19,835 bases of DNA from Streptomyces sp. NRRL S-646 (GTDB taxonomy: Bacteria > Actinomycetota > Actinomycetes > Streptomycetales > Streptomycetaceae), in assembly GCF_000720765.1 (NCBI RefSeq), contig NZ_JODC01000044.1:1-19835 (forward strand), given 5' to 3'. Position numbers and translations under genes: made by a program. The stretch's first letter is position 1. Each line of letters opens with the position of its first letter. This document shows, piece by piece, positions 1 through 6,424 of this stretch. Under the pieces are notes generated by a model. That model saw only the letters and a list, made by a program, of their open reading frames with translations. It was not told where the DNA came from and made no database searches.

Positions 1-462
1 GTTGCCGACGCGCGCCGCGAGTTCCACCACCAGCTCTCCACGAAGCTGATATCCGAGAACCAAGGGATCGCCGTGGAGGACCTGTCGGTGGCTGGACTCG
101 CCCGCACGAAGCTGGCCAAGTCCGTGCACGACGCCGGATGGTCATCGTTCCTCAGCATGCTCCAGTACAAGGCGGAGCGGTACGGCCGCACCCTGGTGAA
201 GATCGGCCGGTTCGAGCCGACCTCCCAGACCTGCTCCACCTGTGGCGTCAAGGATGGACCCAAACCCCTGAACGTCCGGGAATGGACCTGTAGCGCCTGC
301 GGCACGGTCCACGACCGGGACACCAATGCCGCGATCGACGTGAAGACGGCCGCCGGACTGGCGGTATCGGCCTGCGGAGCGCAGGTAAGACCGGGAGCGG
401 TCCCGGCACAGCGCGAAGAAACAGGAAGCCACGGACTCCCGACCGGAAACCGTGCCGCGTAG
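1..462 (+). CDS. tnpB: IS200/IS605-family TnpB (OrfB) RNA-guided nuclease, 3' part
   Basis: The frame is open from base 1, so the gene starts outside the window; 153 C-terminal residues are visible. The RuvC-II glutamate lies in AVEDLSV (residue 26 of the visible part). A four-cysteine zinc finger follows (CSTCG and CSACG, about residues 78-100), then the RuvC-III aspartate in HDRDTNAA (about residue 107). This order is diagnostic of TnpB, the RNA-guided endonuclease of IS200/IS605 and IS1341-like elements, which cuts DNA with an omega RNA made from the element's 3' end. All catalytic residues expected in this part are present, so this half gives no sign of decay. No TnpA can be seen in the window. 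The gene runs toward the tetR gene on the other strand and overlaps its extended frame. Confidence 0.92.
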   Translation, partial: VADARREFHHQLSTKLISENQGIAVEDLSVAGLARTKLAKSVHDAGWSSFLSMLQYKAERYGRTLVKIGRFEPTSQTCSTCGVKDGPKPLNVREWTCSACGTVHDRDTNAAIDVKTAAGLAVSACGAQVRPGAVPAQREETGSHGLPTGNRAA

Positions 463-1089
463 GGGCACAGCAACCAGCCGAGAAGGCCAGAATCCTCGGC
501 CAGCCGGTACTGACCGCCATCGCGCGAAGGCGAGGGCGTTCTCGATCCCCTGCTCGAGGACCTCGTCGGAGAACTTCCGGTCGGAGAGCGCGCGGGAGAG
601 CTGCAGCGTTCCCACTGCCATGGTGTAGAGGCCGATGGCCTGACTGCGGGCGGACTGGGGATCCTCGGGCGCCAGACGGGCGGCGAGCTCGTCCAGGATG
701 GCTTTGGCGCCGTCGGTGTAGGCGTCCTTGGTCGCGTCACCGCAGCGGCCGATCTCGTCGAGCAGCGCTGCGGACGGGCAGCCGTCGCCGGGGTTGTCCC
801 GGTGCTCGGGCGACAGATACCAGCGAATGAAATCCTCGAGTCCCTCGCGGCCGGGCCGCAGCGTGTCGTACTGCTTGACCTGCGCGCGCAGCTGCTCGGC
901 GACGACGTGGGCGACGAGGTCGTCCTTGGACTCGAAGTGGGCGTAGAAGGCCCCGTTGGTGAGGCCGGCGTCGGACATCAGTGTGGAGATGCCGGAGCCG
1001 TCGATGCCGTCCTTCTTGAACCGGTGGCCGGCCTGTTCGATGATCCGCTGCCGCGTGACCTGCTTGTGTTCCTTGGTGTAGCGCGCCAC
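142..1089 (-). CDS. TetR/AcrR-family regulator with IS-derived C-terminal extension
   Basis: The GTG start at 1089 has a clear GGAGG-type ribosome site a few bases upstream. Residues about 10-60 form a TetR helix-turn-helix (GISTLMSDAGLTNGAFYAHF), and residues 80-190 look like the ligand/dimer domain of the subfamily with the HRDNPGDGC motif. Family members end near 190-200 residues. Here homology stops around residue 190 (base 520), where the IS200/IS605 right end begins. The native stop is gone, and the frame continues for about 125 residues antisense to tnpB before stopping at 142. The predicted 315-residue chimera is probably not the ancestral form; activity depends on whether the tail is tolerated. 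The gene diverges from the acyl-CoA ligase gene, with a palindromic operator between them, so it probably represses itself and that gene. Confidence 0.85.
   Translation of the reverse strand: MARYTKEHKQVTRQRIIEQAGHRFKKDGIDGSGISTLMSDAGLTNGAFYAHFESKDDLVAHVVAEQLRAQVKQYDTLRPGREGLEDFIRWYLSPEHRDNPGDGCPSAALLDEIGRCGDATKDAYTDGAKAILDELAARLAPEDPQSARSQAIGLYTMAVGTLQLSRALSDRKFSDEVLEQGIENALAFARWRSVPAGRGFWPSRLVAVPLRGTVSGRESVASCFFALCRDRSRSYLRSAGRYRQSGGRLHVDRGIGVPVVDRAAGATGPFPDVQGFGSILDATGGAGLGGRLEPADLHQGAAVPLRLVLEHAEER
380..515 (+). ncRNA. Candidate TnpB omega (reRNA) scaffold region
   Basis: In this family the guide RNA scaffold is transcribed from the 3' end of tnpB and the adjoining right end, with the guide taken from DNA just past the border. 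The stretch covers the tnpB 3' end and the hairpin at 477-500. The placement rests on family knowledge and the visible hairpin only; no promoter or exact 5' end could be assigned. Confidence 0.3.
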
Positions 1090-1147
1090 AGGGTTCCTCC
1101 CTCAACTCCGCCGGGCCATTGCCTCGCATCCCATCCTAATCTATGGT

Positions 1148-1175
1148 CTGACGCACGTAATATTACGGTCGACAG
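1148..1175. promoter_or_regulatory. Doubled TetR-type operator between tetR and acyl-CoA ligase
   Basis: A perfect 12-bp palindrome CGTAATATTACG (1156-1167) sits at the centre of an imperfect 26-bp palindrome (1149-1174). It can be read as two abutting degenerate copies of ATTACG-NN-CGTAAT, the site found upstream of three other genes here: 1148-1161 as CTGACG-CA-CGTAAT and 1162-1175 as ATTACG-GT-CGACAG. It is AT-rich against the GC-rich background and lies 67 bases from the tetR start and about 110 from the ligase start. On the tetR strand TTACGT and TAGGAT, 16 apart, could be -35/-10 elements overlapped by it. Confidence 0.7.
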
Positions 1176-1278
1176 GTGATTTTGCGGCCGATCCGCCGCC
1201 CATCGGACGGCAGGCCATGGCCCACGTGGCGGCCTCGGCCGTTGCCCGGCTCGACCGCCCCGGAGAATCAGGAGAGCA

Positions 1279-2853
1279 ATGATGCTCAGCCCGAGCCGCA
1301 ACGTGTCACGACTGCTGACGGACACCGCGTCCCGACTCCCGGAGCGCACCGCGATCGTCTTCGGTGACAACCGCATCACGTACGCCGCCCTCGACGCCGC
1401 CGCCAACCGTGTCGCGAACCTGCTGGCCTCGCGCGGGATCCAGCCGGGCGACAAGGTCGCGCTGTCCTGCCCCAACGTGCCCCACTTCTCCAGCGTCTAC
1501 TTCGGCATCCTCAAGGCCGGCGCCGCGGTCGTGCCGCTGAACGTGCTGCTGCGGTCTGGCGAGATCGCCTACCACCTCGCCGACTCGGACGCGAAGGCGT
1601 ACTTCGCGTTCGAGGGCACGCCGGAGCTTCCGATCGCGCAGGCCGCGTGGGAGGGGTTCCGGGCGACCGAGGGCTGCACCGAGTTCTTCCTGATTGAGAG
1701 CGACGGCGCGGCCCCGGCCGGGGGCGGGAGCCGGACACCGGAGTCCTACCAGGTGGTCGTCGCCGAGCAGCCCGTGACGTTCCGTACGGTCGAGCGCGAC
1801 GAGGACGACACCGCGGTGGTCCTCTACACCTCCGGCACGACCGGCCATCCCAAGGGCGCGGAGCTGCGGCACCGCAACGTGTACGACAACGCGCTCGTCG
1901 GCCGCGACCTGTTCGCCGCCGATCCCGGGCGCCCCGACACCTATCTGTGTGTGCTGCCGCTGTTCCACGCCTTCGGCCAGACCGTCGTCCAGAACGGCGC
2001 CTTCGCGTTCGGCGGCACGATCGTGATGCAGCCGAGGTTCGAGGCGCAGGCGGCCCTGCGCCTCATGCTCGCCCACGACGTGACGTTCTTCGCCGGGGTC
2101 CCGACGATGTACTGGGGTCTGCTCGCGGCGCTCGACGAGACGGTCGACGTCGCCCGCCTGGCGGCGACCCTTCGCGTGGCCGTGGCCGGCGGCGCGGCGC
2201 TGCCCGCCGAGATCCACAAGCAGTTCAAGGACCGCTTCGGTGTGACGATCCTCGAGGGCTACGGGCTGTCCGAGACTTCGCCGATCGCGTCCTTCTCCCG
2301 TTTCGGCGAGGAGCCCCGCGTCGGTTCGATCGGGGTGCCCATTCCGGGCGTGGAGATGAAGCTCATCCGCGATGACTGGTCGGATGCCGAGGGCGGCCCC
2401 GAGGCGATCGGGGAGATCGCGATCCGGGGACACAACGTCATGAAGGGCTACTACAAGCGGCCCGGCGCGACGGCCGAGGCGATCAAAGAGGGCTGGTTCC
2501 GCTCCGGCGACCTCGCCCGCAGGGACGAGGACGGCTTCTACTACATCGTCGACCGGTCCAAGGACATGATCATCCGGGGTGGCTTCAACGTCTACCCGCG
2601 CGAGATCGAGGAAGTCCTCATGGAGCACCCCTCGGTCTCGCTGGTCGCCGTGATCGGCGTACCGCACGAGTCGCACGGAGAGGAGATCAAGGCCGTCGTG
2701 GTGCGCGAGGCAGGCAGCGGCACGACCGAGGACGAGCTCGTGGCCTGGGCGAAGGAACGGCTCGCCGGGTACAAGTACCCGCGCATCATCCAGTTCGTCG
2801 ACGAACTGCCCCTGACCTCCACCGGCAAGATCCTCAAGCGCCAACTCTCCTGA
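1279..2853 (+). CDS. Acyl-CoA ligase (AMP-forming, fatty-acid/aromatic-acid type)
   Basis: This is a full-length (524 aa) member of the adenylate-forming superfamily, which activates a carboxylic acid with ATP and CoA to an acyl-CoA. Visible motifs in order are the P-loop YTSGTTGHPKGAE (about residues 181-193), GYGLSETSP (about 325), the hinge/A8 region YIVDRSKDMIIRGG (about 420) and the C-terminal catalytic lysine in STGKILKRQ. Two ATG codons are adjacent (1279 and 1282); an AGGAG at 1270-1274 suits the second slightly better. The gene diverges from the tetR gene across a palindromic operator and is followed by a hairpin terminator. Long-chain fatty-acid ligases and benzoate- or cinnamate-type ligases share these motifs, so the substrate cannot be told. 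It is the likely entry step of the pathway suggested by the neighbouring hydratase and dehydrogenase. Confidence 0.92.
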   Translation: MMLSPSRNVSRLLTDTASRLPERTAIVFGDNRITYAALDAAANRVANLLASRGIQPGDKVALSCPNVPHFSSVYFGILKAGAAVVPLNVLLRSGEIAYHLADSDAKAYFAFEGTPELPIAQAAWEGFRATEGCTEFFLIESDGAAPAGGGSRTPESYQVVVAEQPVTFRTVERDEDDTAVVLYTSGTTGHPKGAELRHRNVYDNALVGRDLFAADPGRPDTYLCVLPLFHAFGQTVVQNGAFAFGGTIVMQPRFEAQAALRLMLAHDVTFFAGVPTMYWGLLAALDETVDVARLAATLRVAVAGGAALPAEIHKQFKDRFGVTILEGYGLSETSPIASFSRFGEEPRVGSIGVPIPGVEMKLIRDDWSDAEGGPEAIGEIAIRGHNVMKGYYKRPGATAEAIKEGWFRSGDLARRDEDGFYYIVDRSKDMIIRGGFNVYPREIEEVLMEHPSVSLVAVIGVPHESHGEEIKAVVVREAGSGTTEDELVAWAKERLAGYKYPRIIQFVDELPLTSTGKILKRQLS

Positions 2854-2861
2854 GCAGGCTC

Positions 2862-2882
2862 GCTCGGCCAGGGCGGCCGAGC
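2862..2882 (+). terminator. Hairpin terminator after acyl-CoA ligase
   Basis: Perfect 8-bp arms GCTCGGCC (2862-2869) and GGCCGAGC (2875-2882) enclose a 5-base loop, starting 8 bases after the ligase stop. There is no U-tract, which is common for Streptomyces terminators. Confidence 0.65.
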
Positions 2883-3113
2883 CAGGTGGCAGAATCAGGC
2901 GGCCCAACCTGGGGTGTGTCCGGATGCGATGGCATCGCGCACGGACCCTGCTCGGGGAGAACACCCGGTACCCGGTGCAGCGCTCACGCGGCTGGGTGGG
3001 TCTGTGGCGTCAGAACATCGTGTTGTCGTTGGCGGAGGCCTCCGGCACGTTCTGTCCGGCGAGCCAGTGCTCGCATGTTCACCGTTGCCTGGCTGTGCCG
3101 TGCGTACGCCGAA
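2883..3113. other. Intergenic stretch between convergent genes
   Basis: This lies between the ligase terminator and the reductase terminator. I see no credible gene. Open frames here lack database-like motifs and are shadows of GC-rich sequence. A short minus-strand frame ending at 3010 resembles a protein C-terminus but is only about two dozen codons long. Confidence 0.4.
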
Positions 3114-3143
3114 GCGCCCGAGGAAGGCGATTTCCTCGGGCGC
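3114..3143 (-). terminator. Strong hairpin terminator after the OYE reductase
   Basis: Twelve-base perfect arms, GCGCCCGAGGAA (3114-3125) and TTCCTCGGGCGC (3132-3143), enclose a six-base loop, beginning about 12 bases past the reductase stop. It reads as a hairpin on both strands, so it could also back up termination of the convergent ligase transcript. Confidence 0.75.
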
Positions 3144-3155
3144 CGGGCGCTTGGG

Positions 3156-4223
3156 TCAGGCGGCGTAGGTGGGGTAGTCGGTGTAGCCGGCCGCGCCGCC
3201 GCCGTAGAAGGTGGCGGGGTCGGGGGTGTTCAGGGGTGCGCCGGCACGTATGCGCTCGACCAGGTCGGGGTTGGCGAGTGCCATGGAGCCCACGGTGATG
3301 ACGTCGGCGATGCCGTTGTCGATGTCCTTGGCGCGGGTGGCGATGTCGGTGCCGGCGCGGTTGAGGAGCAGCGTGTGGGGCCACAGCTCGCGCAGCGTGC
3401 GCAGGAGTTCCTCGTCGCTGCCGTGGGCGAGGTGCAGGTAGGCGAGGTCGAGGGGGGCGAGGGCGCGTACGAGGTGCGGGTAGAGCTCGTGGGGGTCGTC
3501 CTCCGTGAGGTCGCCGAGCTGGAAGGGGTTGCCGGGGGAGAGCCGGATGCCGGTGCGGTCGCCTCCGATCTCGTCGGCCACGGCGGTGGCGACCTCGACC
3601 GCGAAGCGGATGCGGTTGTCGAGGGAGCCGCCGTACTGGTCGGTTCGCTTGTTGGTGTTGGTGGCGAGGAACTGGTGGACCAGGTAGCCGTTGGCGCCGT
3701 GGATCTCGACGCCGTCGGCGCCGGCCGCGATGGCGGCCGTGGCGGCGCGCCGGAAGTCGTCGACCGTCGCGGCGACCTCGTCGGTGGTCAGTGCGCGCGG
3801 CTGGGGCATCTCCTGCATCCCGGCGCCGGTGAACGTGAGGCCCCCCGGCTTGATCGCGGAGGGAGCCACGGGCTGCCGGTGGTGGGGGGTGTTGTCCGGG
3901 TGGGAGATCCGCCCGACGTGCATGAGCTGGATGACGATGCGTCCGTCGGCGGCGTGTACGGCGTCGGTGACCTTGCGCCAGCCGGCGATGTGCTCGTCGG
4001 TGTAGATGCCCGGGGTCACCGGGTAGCCCTGGCCGTCGGCGGAGGGCTGGGTGCCCTCGGTGATGATGAGGGCGTGCGAGGCGCGCTGGGCGTAGTACTC
4101 GGCGTTCAGCTCGGTCGGTACGCCGTCCGGGGTGGCCCTGCTGCGGGTCAGGGGAGACATCGCCAGACGGTGCGGCAGGGAGATCTTTCCGGCGACGGTC
4201 GGCGTCCACAGGCTGTCGAGCAT
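3156..4223 (-). CDS. Old-yellow-enzyme family NADH:flavin oxidoreductase (ene-reductase)
   Basis: A 355-aa FMN-dependent TIM-barrel protein of the OYE/NemA class, which reduces activated C=C bonds of enones, nitroesters or similar electrophiles with NAD(P)H. Evidence is the N-terminal LAMSPLTRSRA (about 20-30), IQLMHVGRISHP (about 98-109), the substrate-binding His/Asn pair in HGANGY (H175, N178), NTNKRTDQYGGSLDNR (about 188-204) and the C-terminal phosphate-binding stretch around GSMALANPDL. Length matches the family. The usual Asp in the NGYL-DQF motif is His here. The ATG at 4223 has GAGGAA upstream. It is a single gene with its own terminator. A palindrome ATTACG-TA-CGTAAT lies 115 bases upstream, linking it to the TetR regulon. 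Its physiological substrate is unknown. Confidence 0.93.
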   Translation of the reverse strand: MLDSLWTPTVAGKISLPHRLAMSPLTRSRATPDGVPTELNAEYYAQRASHALIITEGTQPSADGQGYPVTPGIYTDEHIAGWRKVTDAVHAADGRIVIQLMHVGRISHPDNTPHHRQPVAPSAIKPGGLTFTGAGMQEMPQPRALTTDEVAATVDDFRRAATAAIAAGADGVEIHGANGYLVHQFLATNTNKRTDQYGGSLDNRIRFAVEVATAVADEIGGDRTGIRLSPGNPFQLGDLTEDDPHELYPHLVRALAPLDLAYLHLAHGSDEELLRTLRELWPHTLLLNRAGTDIATRAKDIDNGIADVITVGSMALANPDLVERIRAGAPLNTPDPATFYGGGAAGYTDYPTYAA

Positions 4224-4282
4224 GCGTGATTCCTCAGGTTGTTGGTGGCGGACATCCGGCGGACCTGCGTTCCGGGCGGTGC

Positions 4283-4314
4283 ATCCGATGAGGCATGTGA
4301 ATCCGATGAGGCAT
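4283..4314. repeat. Two 14-bp direct repeats in the OYE leader
   Basis: ATCCGATGAGGCAT occurs at 4283-4296 and again, identical, at 4301-4314, separated by GTGA (18-bp period, nearly two helix turns). They lie between the palindromic operator and the reductase start, so probably in its 5' leader or promoter. Confidence 0.7.
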
Positions 4315-4338
4315 CCGCCATGAGCATGGGCAAATTAA

Positions 4339-4352
4339 ATTACGTACGTAAT
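4339..4352. promoter_or_regulatory. Palindromic operator upstream of the OYE reductase
   Basis: The perfect palindrome ATTACGTACGTAAT matches the sites at 7462 and 8408. On the minus strand it continues as CGTAATTTAAT, an extension also present at 8408 and, with one change, at 7462, which could hold the -10 region. The only gene it can serve is the reductase, since the next plus-strand gene is over 1 kb away. Confidence 0.7.
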
Positions 4353-4430
4353 GCTTTACTGGTGGTGGGGGCGGCGCAGGAATATCCGGAGCGACCGTCG
4401 GCCGGGGACGTGCCGTTCCCGCGCAGCTGC

Positions 4431-5270
4431 CTATTCGTCGAGGAACTGAAGAGCGTGCTGCAGGAACCGCTCGGGGTACTGGAACTGCGCTCCGTGCCCG
4501 GCGTCGGGGTAGATCAGCAGCTGGGCGTTGGGGATGTTCTGGGCGAGGTGCCAGGAGTTGATCGAGGCGATCATCACGTCGTTCACGCCATTGAGGACCA
4601 GCGTCGGCTGGGTGATCGCGTTCAGGTGGGCGTAGGGATTCTCGCCCGGCAGCGGCTCCGCATAGGCGCCAAGCGCTTCGAGCTGCGCCTGTGCGGCTTC
4701 GAGCGGGATCGGCGGGTCCTGGTCGGCCCGCTGGTGGCGTCGCTCCCAGAAGGCCCGGCCCGCTTCGATGGCGGCTTCCGAGCGGCCGAAGAACAGGAAG
4801 AGGAAGTCCTCCATGGTGAGGTCAGGCTTCGGCGCCAGCTCGTACACCTTGGGGTCCGTCGTCGGGTCCCCGCCCCGGAGGCCGGTGCCGAGCAGGAGGA
4901 GCTTGCGCACCAGCTGCGGGTGGCGCAGCACGACCTCCTGTGCCTGGTAACCGCCGATCGAGAAGCCGAGCAGATCGACCTGCTCCAGCCCGAGCGCCCG
5001 GATGACCGCGGCGATGTCGTCGGCCATGTCCTCCATCCGGTTGCGCGGTGTGCCGGATGACGAGGCGAGGCCGCGCCCGTCGAACAGGATGACCTCACGG
5101 CCCTCGGCCAGGCCGTCGGTGAGCAGCGGGTCCCAGTGGTCCATTCCCCCGCGGAAGTGCTGGACGAGGAAGATCGGGACGCCGGAGGGCTTGCCCCAGC
5201 GGCGGTAGGCGAACCGGTCGCCGTCGACCTCGACGTACTGGGTCGGTGCGGTCACATGCGTGTCACTCAT
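4431..5270 (-). CDS. Alpha/beta-hydrolase fold enzyme
   Basis: A 279-aa alpha/beta-hydrolase. The nucleophile elbow is GFSIGGY (Ser104), the probable acid is Asp231 in NGVNDVM and the catalytic His259 is in PDAGHGAQFQ. HFRGGMDHWDP (about 38-48) sits at the oxyanion-loop position, although the usual HG start is HF here. Such enzymes cleave esters, lactones or C-C bonds, or act as haloperoxidase-like hydrolases; the substrate is not evident. A start at 5318 is possible in frame, but that would place the first codons inside an operator palindrome (5304-5319). The ATG at 5270, preceded by AGAAAGG, is preferred. The gene diverges from the TetR gene at 5401 across two related palindromes, so it is the likely target of that repressor. 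Confidence 0.88.
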   Translation of the reverse strand: MSDTHVTAPTQYVEVDGDRFAYRRWGKPSGVPIFLVQHFRGGMDHWDPLLTDGLAEGREVILFDGRGLASSSGTPRNRMEDMADDIAAVIRALGLEQVDLLGFSIGGYQAQEVVLRHPQLVRKLLLLGTGLRGGDPTTDPKVYELAPKPDLTMEDFLFLFFGRSEAAIEAGRAFWERRHQRADQDPPIPLEAAQAQLEALGAYAEPLPGENPYAHLNAITQPTLVLNGVNDVMIASINSWHLAQNIPNAQLLIYPDAGHGAQFQYPERFLQHALQFLDE

Positions 5271-5303
5271 GGCCTGGGCCTTTCTGGTGGGGATGAGCAA
5301 TAA

Positions 5304-5319
5304 GATGGCGATCGACATC
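5304..5319. promoter_or_regulatory. Operator 1 of the hydrolase/tetR divergent promoter
   Basis: GATGGCGATCGACATC is a 16-bp palindrome with one mismatched pair, extended by an A/T pair on each side. Its core is the same as the second site 34 bp away (centre to centre). Confidence 0.7.
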
Positions 5320-5337
5320 TAAAAAGTCAAGCTCTTT

Positions 5338-5353
5338 GATGTCGATCGTCATC
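5338..5353. promoter_or_regulatory. Operator 2 of the hydrolase/tetR divergent promoter
   Basis: GATGTCGATCGTCATC is a 16-bp palindrome with one mismatched pair and the same GATG-N-CGATCG-N-CATC design as the site at 5304. Together they cover the 130-base region between the divergent genes, as expected for autoregulation by the TetR protein at 5401. Confidence 0.7.
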
Positions 5354-5400
5354 TATGTATGCTTGGCCGACGAGCGTCGACGTAGGAGGGGTGGCTGGAC

Positions 5401-6009
5401 ATGCGGGTCACCAAGGAACAGGCGGAGCAGAACCGCGCGCATATCGTCGCGACAGCAGCCAGGCTGTTCCGCGAGCGCGGCTATGACGGTGTCGGCGTGG
5501 CGGAACTGATGGCAACCGCCGGGTTCACCCATGGCGGGTTCTACAAGCACTTCCGCTCCAAGGCCGACCTGATGGCCGAAGCGTCCGCGAGTGGGCTCTC
5601 GCAGATCGCGGCACGGTCAGAAGGCCTGGGCCCCGCCGGATTCGTCGAGAGCTACGTCTCCCGGGAGCATCGCGACAGGCGCGGCGACGGCTGCACCGTC
5701 GCGGCCCTCAGCGGCGATGCCGCACGTCAGTCGGCGGAGGTCAAAACAGAGTTCGCAGCCGGGATCGAGAGCCTGCTCACTGCCCTGCAGGCCCCGAGCG
5801 ACACGCCGGGGGATGCGGACCAACGCGCGGCCCGCACCATGGTGATCGACATGCTCGCCCATTCGGTCGGAGCGATCATGCTGTCGCGGGCATGCCCGGA
5901 CGATTCTCCGCTGGCGGGCGAAATCCTTGATGTCTGCCGCAAGGAGATTCTCGCCTCGCTGGCGCACGGCAGCAGCGATCAGCCGGCAGCACTGGGCCCA
6001 GAAGCCTGA
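5401..6009 (+). CDS. TetR/AcrR-family transcriptional regulator
   Basis: A 202-aa protein, normal length for the family. The helix-turn-helix is at about residues 10-60, with recognition region VAELMATAGFTHGGFYKHF. The C-terminal domain carries SREHRDRRGDGCTVAALSGD, which resembles the equivalent stretch of the first TetR in this window, so the two belong to related subfamilies. The ATG has AGGAGGGG about nine bases upstream. It is transcribed away from the alpha/beta-hydrolase gene with two near-identical palindromes between them, which is the classic layout of a TetR repressor controlling itself and a divergent enzyme gene. The inducer is unknown but is probably a substrate or product of the hydrolase. 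Confidence 0.9.
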   Translation: MRVTKEQAEQNRAHIVATAARLFRERGYDGVGVAELMATAGFTHGGFYKHFRSKADLMAEASASGLSQIAARSEGLGPAGFVESYVSREHRDRRGDGCTVAALSGDAARQSAEVKTEFAAGIESLLTALQAPSDTPGDADQRAARTMVIDMLAHSVGAIMLSRACPDDSPLAGEILDVCRKEILASLAHGSSDQPAALGPEA

Positions 6010-6283
6010 CCGCAGCCGACCGACGCAGGGCCGACCACCCGAGAGTCAGACACTGACGCAAAGGCCTGCGCTTTCGAGCCGTTGGTGCGGCATTGCAGCA
6101 GAAGCCCTCTCAAAGGATGGTCTGCGCCGCTGCCGAGAGCTGTTCATGTGCCGTCGGCGAAGTCACGGCACCGGACGCGAGAACGGTCGGTCCACTTGCA
6201 CGTGACGACGGTGGGGCATTGGTCGTCGCGTTTTCCGTGTTCGGACCCCGGTGGGTGCGGCGGGGCCCTCCGGCCGGGAGAGC
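6010..6283. other. Intergenic region downstream of the second tetR gene
   Basis: No convincing gene is seen. Open frames here have no recognisable motifs, and the region separates two convergent genes. Confidence 0.4.
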
Positions 6284-6321
6284 CGGCGGCCGGGCTGCCG
6301 TTGAGACGTGCCCGGCCGCCG
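6284..6321. terminator. Long GC-rich inverted repeat, likely bidirectional terminator
   Basis: Twelve-base arms, CGGCGGCCGGGC (6284-6295) and GCCCGGCCGCCG (6310-6321), pair perfectly around a 14-base loop. They lie between the convergent tetR (ends 6009) and enoyl-CoA hydratase (ends 6425) genes. Confidence 0.6.
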
Positions 6322-6366
6322 TGGGAACCCTGATGGGTGGGGGATGGAAGCTGCCCGGGGTGTTGC

Positions 6367-6382
6367 GGCGCCTAGCGGCGCC
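6367..6382 (-). terminator. Short hairpin after the enoyl-CoA hydratase gene
   Basis: GGCGCC-TAGC-GGCGCC forms a perfect 6-bp stem with a 4-base loop about 43 bases past the hydratase stop. It is compact and could act with the larger inverted repeat at 6284-6321. Confidence 0.45.
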
Positions 6383-6424
6383 CTGTGGGGCGCTGCGGTC
6401 GGTCGTGGGCGCGGTCGTGGGTGA

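Larger units (their letters stand above)
1..515 (+). mobile_element. Right end of an IS200/IS605 or IS1341-like element
   Basis: The tnpB stop is at 460-462, and non-coding element DNA continues to about 505-520, where recognisable TetR coding sequence (minus strand) begins. A hairpin with arms GCCGAG (477-482) and CTCGGC (495-500) lies just inside this border, as expected of the subterminal hairpin of IS200/IS605 right ends. Elements of this family lack terminal inverted repeats and target duplications, so the exact border cannot be fixed from one copy. The left end lies outside the window. Confidence 0.6.

Noticed and set aside
1306..2964. Long antisense open frame (about 550 codons) across the acyl-CoA ligase gene
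   Set aside because: Composition is typical of an antisense shadow of GC-rich coding DNA, while the plus strand carries all the ligase motifs.
3010..3081. Minus-strand frame (WLAGQNVPEASANDNTMF) resembling a protein C-terminus
   Set aside because: Only about 24 codons before an upstream stop, with no start and no clear family. It may be a gene tail, but this cannot be supported.
2886..4229. Long plus-strand open frame opposite the OYE reductase
   Set aside because: It is a Val/Gly-rich shadow of the real minus-strand gene, with no motifs.
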